From assembly GCA_032358165.1 (NCBI GenBank), contig JAALGY010000023.1, positions 1,922,001 through 1,986,000 on the forward strand: DNA of 64,000 bases, read 5' to 3'. A program made the translations under genes and the position numbers. The stretch comes from Diplosphaera chodatii (taxonomy: Eukaryota; Chlorophyta; Trebouxiophyceae; Prasiolales; Stichococcaceae). Positions 29,782 through 40,596 of this stretch are shown here, in pieces; within the stretch, counting starts at the first letter, position 1; the number at the start of each line of letters is the position of its first letter. Under the pieces are notes generated by a model that had not been told where the DNA came from, searched no databases, and was given only the letters and a program-made list of their open reading frames with translations.

Positions 29782-31430
29782 TCAGACGCATGTCGGCGGG
29801 TGAGGGCACGAGAACCTTGCGGATGCAGTCGTGGCTGGCAGCTCCGCCGCCAGCTGCAGCGCCCGGGCTTCTCCGGGTGCAAAGGCAAACTGCCTGTGGT
29901 TCCGCAGGTCTGCGCCCGTGGCTGCCGCTTGCAGCACGCTGAGGTTGTCAGAGTCTGCACACACAACAGGCCTCTAATATCTCAGGTTCGTGCAGACTGC
30001 TACGAAAGTGCCCACATTGACAAACTGGAGGGCAATAGTCAATGCATCCTGCAGCCTGCCTGTTGAACAGCCCCCCACCTGGACTGACAACCACAATGCT
30101 GGCATTGGACCATTGGCTCTCCATGACGGACATCACTTGCCGCATCCGCACCTGCAACAGGGCATGCACACTGTGGCTGATCACACTATCCGGTTGGTCT
30201 CACTATGTCAGGCAGGGCAACTTGCATAAACTTCCTGCACCATGGCTGCCGCACCAAGACATCGTTGACCGACTCATTTGGGGTGCCGTCTGTCCCACGG
30301 AACGGTGTCCACGAAGGTGTCTGCCTATCCCCTGCGTCCACCTGCAGCGCTGCCTCGTCCAGGCTGCACAGCGTACACGAAGATTCAGTTAAGACGCTGG
30401 CTGACAGCGAAAGCAGCATGCTAGGCAACTGCTTCATATTTCACACACTCGTGGCCAGCCACACTCGCTCACGTGTAGCCTTCCAGGGCTCCCAGGCCGC
30501 GTGGATCCAGGAAGCTGTACTCTGGGATGATCCTATTACGCGACACACCGATGAGAGATCCCAGCACCTCCCCTGTCTGATATGCACGCTGCGTAATTGA
30601 AGCCCAGATGTAGATGGAGTCATTGTTGGGATCGAAGCCTGGGGTGGCCTTGATCACTGGCAATGCGCCCTTCACTACCTGCAGCAGCGGGAGTGTCAGT
30701 GTTGACCTGCATGGACATTCGACACATGACCAACCGCCTTGCGACTGCAGGTGCACGGCTGCGCGCACCTGCTGCTTGCCCAGCTGACTGAGTCCCGAGT
30801 CCATTGACGTCTTCGCAACCGGGTTAGTCAGCACATAGCCCCTGGACTCTGCCTGGCTCTCGCCTGCATGGACCTGCGAGCGATTGTGCACACTGTCTAC
30901 AGAGGCAGCAGCACTGCTACGACTGCTGTGACACACCACATGGCACTGCTCCATGCCCCGCGCAGAACATGCTTACCAAAACGTATCTGTTTTTGAGTCT
31001 GCTGGTGGGGAACTGCACCAGCGCTGCTTGAGCAGCGGCTGGCTGCGTAAGCCTGCAGAAGACGACGGCCGTTTTGCCGGTAGATCAGCAGCTAGCCGCC
31101 GATGCATGTCAGCATCTCATGCTGGCATGTAGATTATACCCAGCCAGCGTGCAATCAGCATGCACAGCATCCGCTGCTGCTGGTGTCACCCGCACCTACG
31201 GCCGCCATCCAGCAAAGCAGTCACGGCTGCAAGCTGAAGGATCGCCTGGCGGCGGCTGCTGTCGGCCACTGCACAGCTGCTCTGATCAGCGGCTGCGTGC
31301 AGGGTGCGGCCGGTGCTGGAGTGGCGATCTGCTGCTGCGCGGCATTGCCAGAGCGGTCGTCGGCTGCGTCTGCATGGCCTGTCAGGCACAACTTTGCAAC
31401 TTGCGTGCCAATGCGATGCCGCCGGAACAT
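29782..31430 (-). CDS. Histidine-phosphatase (phosphoglycerate mutase-like) fold protein lacking catalytic His
   Basis: Spliced minus-strand gene. Conserved pieces in order: LVQFPTSRLKNRYVL (about 30980-31045), VHAGESQAESRGYVLTNPVA and KTSMDSGLSQLGKQQVRAAV (about 30765-30870), PGFDPNNDSIYIWASITQRA with YQTGEVLGSLIG (about 30540-30640), RIIPEYSFLDPRGLGALEGY, AGDRQTPSWTPFRGTDGTPN and ESVNDVLVR (about 30255-30350), RQVMSVMESQWSNASIVVVS, then PDSDNLSVLQAAATGADLRN and QFAFAPGEARALQLA to the stop at 29782. It matches a plant/algal branch of the histidine-phosphatase superfamily. In active members the start is LVRHGE and a later strand ends SHGG; here they read LVHAGES and VSPDSD, so both histidines are missing. 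It is probably not a phosphatase. The N-terminus (about 31220-31430) is Ala/Pro/Arg-rich and may be a targeting peptide; its start is uncertain. Confidence 0.8.
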
Positions 31431-31884
31431 GCTGCATCCTGGCGGAAAGCGACCAATGAGCTGCAGACACACAACTGGATGAGATGTTCAGTAGTCGAGG
31501 TGGCTGCACAGTACGGGTAGACTAACGTATGCGTCTGCTATAGCTGCAACAAGACGCCAGGACCACAGAACCAGGACAATGACTTTGCAAATGGTGTGAG
31601 CGCAATGCCAGAGCTGCAAACATGCCGGCACGTGCATGCACCACTGGCATTGCATGGACGATCAAACGATGATATGAAAGCTATACTGCGCAATTGCTGC
31701 CCCTGTTCATGCTTGAACGCTACTGCAGCGGTTTGCTGACGCGACCTAAGCGTGCCTTTCAGAGCTAAATTGATCCTGATGGCCCACACATTCGGTCATG
31801 AAACATGCATAACTTCTCGCATCGTTGCAAAAGCACATGACCATGCATGCTGGATCCTGGTGAATAACGCATCCTCCTGAGGTA
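31431..31884. promoter_or_regulatory. Divergent intergenic region upstream of the recombinase gene
   Basis: About 450 bases separate the uncertain 5' end of the phosphatase-fold gene from the first ATG of the recombinase gene. I saw no terminal inverted repeat or target-site duplication that would mark the left end of a mobile element. Confidence 0.45.
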
Positions 31885-34800
31885 ATGATCCGCAGCAATG
31901 TCAACCAGAGCGGGGCGCCAGTGATCATGAGACGCCTTGCTCACATGCTGCTGCGTTCACAGCCGGCAGTGCGCAACAACCTGGTTCAGCTATGGCAGGA
32001 ATCGCAGCCGCAACAGCATGCAATGGCGGCGTGCTGCGCACAGATGACCACCTTGACAACGAGGTCAATAGCGGCAGATGTAGTGGCCGCAGCCCATTCG
32101 AATTTGGATATAGCAGCTCCCCGCAACAGTGCAGAAGTGGGTGCAGACTCAGATGTAGAGGCAGCCATTCGTGCCTGCTTTGTGCAGCTCGGCCGCAATC
32201 CCGATGGCGCAGACTGCACTGCCATGGTGGGTGGTCGCCAACCTGCAGATCTGGCTGCCTTTACATACACCAAATGCGGCATGTTTGTGGCCTGCCGGTT
32301 TGAAGCAGTCGCACAGGGCACATGTACAGGTGGCAACCCTCAGAGACAACTGGTTCGAAAGCGCCGGGCATGTGGCCAGGATGACAGAGGTGCGTGCCAT
32401 GCATCCTCAGGCGACCCCGCAATGTTGCGTCCGACCCTGCAGTACCGATGCAGTACGGATTTTCGAGCAAATCAATCCATGTCACAGGCGCAAGCAGTGG
32501 CGCTGCGCATGCCTCTGCGGCTGCTGCACACGCTGCAGTCGCTGCTGGAGAGCGGCAGCAGCGGAGCGCTGGGCGGCGCAACGCCTGCGGAAGTACCAGA
32601 CGGCCAGCTGGCAGCGTATGCGCCAGCGAGCGGTGAGCTGAGGGGCGATGACAGCTTGGAAGGTGCAGCGCCTGCTGAGCGCGCTGAGGAGCTCAGCACT
32701 GTGGAGCAGGCCAATGCGGTGGTCCTTGCCGAGAAGGCGGTTGCAGCCATGCCAGAGGTGGAGCCCAGCATCGAGTTGCGGAGGTGCCCCAAGCGGGAGG
32801 TGGCAGTTGGCAGCTCATCCCTGCTGCGTGTGACAGCCCGCAGGAGGCTTCCACCATATGCGCTCAAGGTAATCCACAGCATGCCATGTGCCTGCGCAGG
32901 ATATGCGCACAGCCTCGTCAGAGATGCGGCATTCATCAGAGCGACGCGGGAAAGCAGCTCAGCATTGTGCGCGTGACATGGCTGTGTGTCATGATCCGCA
33001 GGCAGGCCAGCTTCCAGAGCATGTGCGCTCAGAACTGGACGCATTTCAGCGGTGGGGGACCACCAGGTTCTTTGGTGCGCAGGCCGACCCGGTGCAGCCT
33101 GTTACCATGCAGAAGTACTGCGACCATCTGAGGTACACGTGGTCGCCAGCCAGCAGTCCAGACACCTCAGCAGTGCAATCTGCGTTCTGTGTATTCGGCA
33201 TGTCAGGCCCTTCCCACTGGTATTGATCTGAATGCTCCAGGGGGATGCTTGGGTGGCTCGTGAGCTTCAGAGGAGTGCCGGAAGAGGAGGTCAGCTTGCG
33301 GCATGCGATCCCAAGCCACCAGCGAGAGGTACACCGCTGTGCTGTGCTGCCTGATTTTGGTGGGTGATTCGGCAAACCTCACTTCAACAGTGGGATGAGA
33401 AGCCGTTGCACCTGGGGTGCTGTGCCAATGCATGATACGTGTTTTGCGGGGTCCATGCTGACAAGTGCTCCAGTCAGGATCAGGACTCCGGCGGGCACCT
33501 GCAGCCGTGTGGCCCTTTCTCCTACGACTGTCCGCCTGTATGCAGGGCACGGCTGTGGCCTTCGACTACATGCAGTGGCTACAGGGCGAGCGGGGTGTCA
33601 ACGTCCGCACCCTCGGGCTGGTGATCCGCAGCATCATGTCAGCCGCCAAATTTCTCTACCACGATGTGTCCAAGGTGAGACATCGACCAGATGGCTGATA
33701 CCGCCAATGGGCTGATACCGCCAATGGGCTGTCAGAGGCAGAACTCTCTGCAGGTCTGCTGCCTCCATCCGTGCATCAAAGTCATGCGCGTCTGCTGCAG
33801 GCGCGGCCGGGTGAGGGGGACAGGCCGTACAGCGACCTGGAGGTCGTCCGGGAGCTGCGGGGAATGGCCAACACCGCCAAGCGGGAAGGTCAGCAGCCAG
33901 TCGCACTGTCTAGGGTGCTCTGGGTCATGCAGCCGCACAGACCACGGTCAGTATAGTATTGGCACACTCCAGGCAAGCTGGCTGGGCGCGCGAGCGACGA
34001 GAGCCTCAAGTGGGTGGACTGGCCAGAGTACCTCGCCATGGTGTCCAGGCTTCGGGAGGAGTGCGGAGGTATGGCGCACCCTGCCAGTGGGGGCTATGCA
34101 TCAGTGCGTGCTCGTTTAGCTTGTCATAAGCATCTGCTCTGTACTGTCTGCAGCTCTGGACGCTGACGGCAAGCCGCGGGCAGACAAGGCGGTAGCTTGG
34201 AGCTTGCAGCGGTATCTGGTGTTTGCGGTGAGCAGCTCCAGCTGTGAGTAGCTCCGGCCACCTTTGCTGGCTTGTCACGCGCAGCAGGCGGGCAGCTGCA
34301 GTGTCTGTTGGCAGCGTCGCTTGACATCAGGCTGTTGTGCACGCAGATCCTCAGCTGCGTGCCGGATCGCCAGCGCACCCTGCGTGAGCTGAGCGTGGGC
34401 AAGACGCTGGTCAAGGAGGGCGACACGTGCGTTCCGTGCGGCCGTGACTTGCTATGCTGGGGATCACACCCCGCATGTTGTTCGGACAACAGCACTCGCG
34501 CAGCCTGTTGGTCTGCGGGCAGCGGCAGTGTCCGCACTCTGCATGCGACCGCTGTCTCAGTCCACTGATCGTCACGGCAGCGTGCAGGTGGGTGATCAGG
34601 CACGGCGCGGCGGACTACAAGACGGGCCGCAGCTACGGGGAGCGCCCGCCGCTGGTGCTGGCGCACCACCTCAACGGCGAGCTGGAGGCCTGGATCGACA
34701 CCTGGCGCGCCCAGCTGAGCCCGCAGCACCACTTCCTGTTCACCAGGTGCTTGCTGAGGCTGCACATTCTGAGCCGAGCTCGTACTACTTATGAACAGCG

Positions 34801-35381
34801 AGGCTCGAAATGCATTTACGTTTGGACGACGAGAATCCTCATTCTGGTGCCGTTGCGCAGGCGGGACGGCCTGCCGCTGGACGACACGCACCTGTACAAG
34901 CTGTTCTGGACGACTGCGCTGCGGCTGAGCGGCAAGCGCATGAACCCCCACCTCGTCAGGTGCTCACGCAGCTTGCAACGGCAGCGAGACATGTTCATGC
35001 TGCACCGGCAGCCCGTGGCACAGGCCAGTGTTGCTCTTGTGTGCGAGGCCGCCTTTGCGCTCCGCAGGGACTCGTGTGTGTCGTACCTTCGGGGGGAGGG
35101 CAATGCGAGCGAGCGGGAGCTCGAAGCCTTGGCCATCTACATGGGACACAGGTGGGTGCATGTCATGCGGTGTGTGTCATGTGGCGTTTGCAATCTCCGT
35201 CTCGAGGGTCTCACAAATGCTGTGCTTTTGCTGCAGCGTGGCCATGCAGCGGGACACGTACGACCGCAGGACGCTCAAGCAGAAGGTGAGGGGTGCAGCA
35301 TCGTTGGCGGCGGCGGCCATGACACCAAGCGCAGCTGCTGTGTGCAGGCAGGCAACTCGGATGCGATGGGAGCACACGTAG
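31885..35381 (+). CDS. Tyrosine recombinase (phage-integrase-like) protein, intron-rich, probably resident or domesticated
   Basis: The core-binding domain is clear: LPEHVRSELDAFQRWGTTRF and VQPVTMQKYCDHLR (33010-33141), GMLGWLVSFRGVPEEEVSLR (about 33241-33300), and VAFDYMQWLQGERGVNVRTL with VIRSIMSAAKFLYHDVSK (33550-33675). The catalytic domain then shows SCVPDRQRTLRELSVGKTLV (first Arg, about 34355-34415), WVIRHGAADYKTGRSYGERP (Lys region, 34590-34650), NPHLVR completed across an intron to RDSCVSYLRGEG (HxxR), LEALAIYMGHS (third His/MGH) and RDTYDRRTLKQK (nucleophilic Tyr, about 35255-35285). All catalytic positions of an active tyrosine recombinase are therefore present. An open frame of about 330 codons (31885-32870), rich in Ala, Gln and Ser, precedes this; whether it belongs to the same protein is inferred from its continuous frame and a donor after PPYALK. 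About ten introns argue against a freshly inserted element. Confidence 0.8.
33693..33731. repeat. 17-base tandem repeat, 2.3 copies
   Basis: GGCTGATACCGCCAATG occurs at 33693-33709 and 33710-33726, followed by a partial third copy GGCTG. It lies in an intron of the recombinase gene. Confidence 0.93.
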
Positions 35382-35899
35382 TCAGTGCAGTTGTTCAGTA
35401 CAAGCTTGGTGTCCGTGTAGGTGGCGCCTGCCGTCAAGCTGCTGGCATCGCTTAATCGTAGGGCAGGTGGTTGAGGGGGGCAGGTGTTTGTGGCATGCTG
35501 GCTACCCGGTATAACGAGAGACGTGTCGTCAGCCACGTTGGCAGAACGGCAGCCAATCGTTTCGCAACTTGCTAGTTGCGTCCGCAAAACTAACTTCACA
35601 ACATACGTGAATGGTGGCGAACCATGCTGCAGCATTGGCCATGCTGTTCTCGATAGTCAATAGCAAGTAGTTCTCAGTTCTGCTGCTGACCAGCCTACAA
35701 AACCTCAAATGCATCAACAGCATGTGGAAGCACGTCTCAGCAAACCCTGGTAGGCACACAGTTGCACTGGCTCCACAAGTAGGGTGCGTATGCAATGCAA
35801 CATTGCAGCACCAGCAGCAGCAGCACCAGCACTTTGCGGTGTCTCAAAATTGCTTACGTTTCTAGCGAAGCTGAATACTGGCCAGAGGGGCTGTTACCA
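35382..35899. other. Convergent intergenic region
   Basis: This is the 3' flank of both the recombinase gene and the K+ channel gene. A short CAG/CAC-rich run (GCACCAGCAGCAGCAGCACC near 35805-35830) is the only low-complexity feature. No right-hand element terminus was recognised. Confidence 0.45.
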
Positions 35900-38800
35900 T
35901 CACGGCATGTCAGCTGCCCGCTTTGTGCCGCTGGTACCATTCTCGCCAGAAACAGACCCATGCCGTGCGCCGTTACCACCAGCATCGTTGGGTGGCAGGT
36001 CACTGCGCTCAAAACCGGCCAGATCCAGGCTCCGCCGCAGCCTGGGACTTTGCCTGGCAACAGAAGCAGCACTTGCAGCTGTGGCCATGCGGCTTTCGTT
36101 CGACATGGTCGACGACAGACGTTGCTTGGGTGCTGCTTGTGCACTTGATGACGGCTGCACGACATTGTGTCGTGCGCACTGTGCAAGCAGACAAAGGGTG
36201 AGATGAAGTGCGCACCCAGGTTTTACGACTGAGGAGATCTTCTTTCGTAGAGCTGGAAATGTACGCAGCAGCGGTTGCAGCTCAGAAACCTCCTGTGCAT
36301 GTGCAGAATGGCACTGTTGCAGCATGCACTGGAACAGCCGCTCACATCCTGCGCTGGCCAATGGTGTCGGACACAGAGCGGGTGCACGATGTGCAGTAGT
36401 GTGCGGCAAGTTGCTCACCAGTGCCCAGAGCGTGCAGCCGCCAACAGCTCGGAATGCACATGCTCTCAACGGCTTCTCTTCGCTGTCCCCATGCAGCAGC
36501 GCCTCCTCGCCTACAGGCCCACAAGGCTGCATGATGTTGAAGCGCTGTCGCAGCCTTGTGCACCAGCGGATCATCAAGTGCACATCTGTTGCTCAGCAGA
36601 TGCACTCGTCTGGCGTCATGTACTCGATCTTACCAACCAGTGCTGGAGCCTGAAGGCGCTCCCACCTGCAGCAGACAGCGTGTGATCAGTCAGCCTTGCG
36701 ACTCACGTCAACGCAAGATGCTGTGCGGCTACTGCACAGGCAATGTGTGCAGTGACCCTTCTGCTCACTGCACTGCATGTTTGATGGCCAGCAGCTCGCC
36801 CTCCTGGATGGCAGGTGTAAACTGTCGGGACCTTTGCACAGCAGGACCACTACCACCAGTGCACTTGGCTGTGATCCAGTTTTACAGTGCCTTCAGCTTG
36901 ACATACCTGCAGCAGCCATAAGCATGTTGCAGGCTCGCCCTCCTGCATGTTCGATAACGTCGTCAGTCGAATACAGTCCAGATGGCATCAGTACCTGCGC
37001 TGTGCTTTACGTGAGTGCCACGACAAGCTGTCGCCAAGCCAAGCACTTGACTGGAGCCTGCCTGAGTGAGGTCGTGACCTGGCAGCAGCTGCACGGGGTG
37101 CATGATTGCCGCCAGACGCCACCTCTCGCTTTCTGGCACCGCCTGCAAACACAAACCACAGGTCACCTGCCGCAAAGTCCAAGATACCCAGGAATGCGAG
37201 TAGACATTGGGACACACTCGAAACAGTGTAACGCATGTACAAACGCACCTCCCACCAGCCCGTTGAATCCAGGATGTCGTGCAGCAGGTGGGTGGCCACC
37301 TGGCCCCTCAGGAAAGCTGGCAGCTCCTCGTATAACTGGCTTTCGTGGATCTCCGTCTGTGGGACCCTGCAATGTGACAGGGCAGAGCTAGGCAGCCTGC
37401 GGAAACACTGGTCGAACACCGTACATGATCTGACCTGCATCTGAATGCAGCACCTCCGCAGCACACAGCTGGCCGCACTCACCACGACGATGAATAGTAG
37501 CCCACAATGTCTGTACGCAGCTTGCCGGGGAGCTGCAGCACACGGCGAACACCGTCACCATGCTTGACACTTGAGTAGCGTACTAGCAACATTTTAGCAA
37601 CATTACATTGCAGGTGACGCTTTGAATCTACCTGGCGGTAGCTCATCCAGGCATCGACTTTGTTGATCTTGTCCCGGAACAGCACGGCCCGCCGCGCCTC
37701 TGGACTGGACACCTGCAGCGGGCAACAACATTGTTTAGCGCTGCACATGGAGGATTGCAGCGCCCACTGTCAAAGGTACACCATGCTCCCACCTCCAGCA
37801 GCCTGCCCAGTGCGTTGATCACAAAGCCGAAGAACAACACCCCAATCTGCGGCGAAAGAGCCGATCATCATTGCACGGCTGCCGGGGTGCCTCAATGAGA
37901 TAGCATAGGTGCTGTGCTGCGCTGCGTGAGGTGGCACGTGCGCCTACCAGCATGATGAACATGGTCACCGCCCTCTCCGGCGTGGACTGCGCCCTGATGT
38001 CACCTGCAGTGCGGGATGGTTCAGTGGGGTCATGCAGGATGTGCAGACACCTAGCCGCCCAGTATGCGGTCTCTCGTGCCGACCGAATGAGGAGATGGTG
38101 TACACTGCTTGTCATATCCCACCATATCCAACCGTGCTCATGGTTGCCATTGCAAAAAGGACCTGCAGAGAGACGCACACACTAGTTGGGGCATCTACGA
38201 ATGGGTCCGAGCACTGCATGTGCAACGCCCATTGCAGAGAAGCCCACCGAAGCAAAGTACTGGTCCACAGGCCGCGCTCTGGTCAAATCTTGCCCACCTG
38301 TGACCATCATTTGGAAGCAGTGGACACATGAAACCTCGTGTGTGTCGAGTGACAAGCATGTAATTCAGCTGCCAATGCTGAAACCTGACAGTGCTGTGAG
38401 CACATTGTGCATTCCTTTGTTACATCTCAGCTGTGAGCTCACCAACATCTGCAAGCCAGCTGTTGTCGAGCCCCTCGCACTGCGCGCAGAACAGCCACAC
38501 CATGCCCAGGAAATTCGTCAGCGCAAAGCCGCAGTACAGGATGTCGGCCAGCAGCCAGGCCGTCAGCGGCAGGCGCCACGCCAGCAGCCGCCGCCCAAGC
38601 CGCCCCAGCAGCCCGGCCATGAACTGGCCCTGCGCTCACAACGAGGTTGTCCCACACTGGTTGGGCGGGATATATTGCAGCCAATAACGGCACTTGATGC
38701 AACCTAAGATCCTGATGTCGTACCCGCAGGAAGATGGCCAGGCGCGTCAACCGAAGCCACCTCAGGATGATCAGCACGCGGAGCAGACGGTTGTCAGGGT

Positions 38801-40013
38801 ACCCAAACAGACCAGCCAGGCTGAGCGCCTGCGGGCAAACCCAGGTGTCATGACGCCACCAGTCATGTGAGAACAAGCTGCCCATGTGACGCAACGCACT
38901 TGAAGTATTGATGGCGTCGTCGAGACCACATCCGCCACCATGCTGCCCTCCCGCAAGTAGTAGCTGGCAACAATCCAGCCGTCCATCACAACGCGGCGCT
39001 GCAGGTTGTAGCGGACGATGATGCCTGGCATTTCAGCAGGAGCGTGAGCAGAATTCATTCCACGGTGCGCTATGGCAAGGCCCGCAGTTGGCTTGGTAAA
39101 GCAGCATCAGCAGACTGCGAGCGGCATGTTGTGACCTGTTTGTAAGCTCTGCAGGATGCCGAGAAAGAATATGGTTCCTGCGCAGTCCTGAGTTGCTTTA
39201 TTGACGTCAGACATTAGCCGTTATGCCATGCTGCTGAGGTGCGCAGGTGTGGCGGTCCACCTGCCACGAGGTCGCAGGCGGTGCTGGCGCTCCATGTGCC
39301 CGGGTTGACACCAAATGCCACACTGATGGGCACCAAGAAAGCCGTGTAGCTGCAATCTGCATATGATTTTGAACATCTGTTCAGATGAGCAAAGGCCGAC
39401 GTCCCTGCGAGCGTTTAATCACCACCAACACACACTCGAGATCCGAAGACACTTCACCAGCAACGGAAAGGGCTGCCTCACCCGTCAGCAGAGTCATCAC
39501 AGTGATCATTTCCGCCAGATTGCTGGTGGGCTCCACCATCGGCAAGCCCAGAATCGATCTAGGGTGCCTGGCGCGTCAATCATGCGTAGCGGTTTGTTGT
39601 TTGGTCTGATGCTGGAGTTCGAGACTGCACCTGATCTCAGTATGCCATGCACAGGGGTTGTTTGAGCTGGCATACTCGGGATCATCATGGCCCAGCAGCG
39701 GTTCCTCCGCAGCTGCCTCGACGTCCTCCTCACGCACTGTCTTGTGCGACGACTGACTCCAGTGCTGCGTGGCAAAGCCCTCCAGCCGGCTGCTGTAGGT
39801 GATCGCCTGCTCATGATGCAGCGACGTGCGGAGTCCTCAGCATTCCGCGCCGACTTCACCACCATCGCGTATCGGCCCGGGATATGTTGCAGTGCCGCAA
39901 GCGCCAAGCAGAGTCACGATCGAGGAGTGTCTGACCTGACGGACGGTGGGCCTGTCTGGCCGGAAAGCCTCGCTCATGATCTCGGATGCATGTGCGACAT
40001 CCACATTCGCCAT
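35900..40013 (-). CDS. Voltage-sensor K+ channel with C-linker and cyclic-nucleotide-binding-type domain (CNG/HCN/plant Shaker-like)
   Basis: Proposed start ATG at 40013 (MANVDVAHASEIMSEAF), joined to AITYSSRLEGFATQHWS. S1 spans LAEMITVMTLLT and YTAFLVPISVAFGVNPG (about 39310-39525). After S2 come VRYNLQRRVVMDGWIVASYY and VADVVSTTPSIL. S4 is NRLLRVLIILRWLRLTRLAI, with basic residues about every third position (38720-38800). S5 is in LTAWLLADILYCGFALTNFL. The pore is VLFAMATMSTVGYG joined to DIRAQSTPERAV, giving the TVGYGD K+ filter across an intron (38000-38180). S6 is IGVLFFGFVINALGRLLEV. The C-linker is DKINKVDAWMSYRQ, LPGKLRTDIVGYYSSSW and ESQLYEELPAFLRGQVATHL. A partial beta-roll is seen (HPVQLLPGHDLTQAG) but no convincing phosphate-binding cassette. 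The tail is basic and Ser-rich. It should carry K+ across a cell membrane. Exons downstream of 37000 are tentative. Confidence 0.85.
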
Positions 40014-40596
40014 GCTGGCAGCCGTCAGCCTGTCTTTGATGTTACGCACCCTCTGCAGTTGTTTCCAGGCTATCCAGCCAATACTGTGCAATACCGCGTT
40101 GCGGGTTGTGAGCACCCAATAGGTTGATGTCGCATGCATGCACAAAGTGGCAGCTCATGGTGTTCCTGTGCCATCACAGATGTGATAGTCATCTGCACTG
40201 CTGAAGCGCTGTGCGCATCATCATTTGATGCAGCATGCACCATCAACGCAGCGACGTTTGCTTCACCAGCACGTGCATCTGGCGACCGTGACAACATCTT
40301 GGAAAACAGATCCAGCTTCCGGATAGGTTCCTTGCAGCGAGCGCCAGCCTGGCACTCTACTTGCCATGGAGTTTGAAGTGTGGTACGCATCGCCAAGTGT
40401 TGAAGCATTGGCAAACATCGCAACGCAAGGCAACGACAGATCCAATCAGCGGGGTCGCACACGCTGCACAGCAGTCAGTATCAGAAACTCCGCCGCATGC
40501 AATGCAGGCAGACACCAGCAGGTATGAAAACGTCCACCGGTGACCAAAGTAAAGAAACGGGAAGGAACGAAAGTATAGCATCGGTCCAGTCGCAGA
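40014..40596. promoter_or_regulatory. Upstream region of the K+ channel gene
   Basis: This lies between the kinase stop and the channel start, both on the minus strand. A minus-strand open frame (about 40120-40380, with KEPIRKLDLFSKMLSRSP) looks protein-like but joins neither gene convincingly. It may be a 5' exon or a chance frame. Confidence 0.4.

Noticed and set aside
31400..35900. Mobile-element ends around the recombinase
   Set aside because: I looked for terminal inverted or direct repeats and target-site duplications by eye and found none; the short 17-base tandem repeat is internal to an intron.
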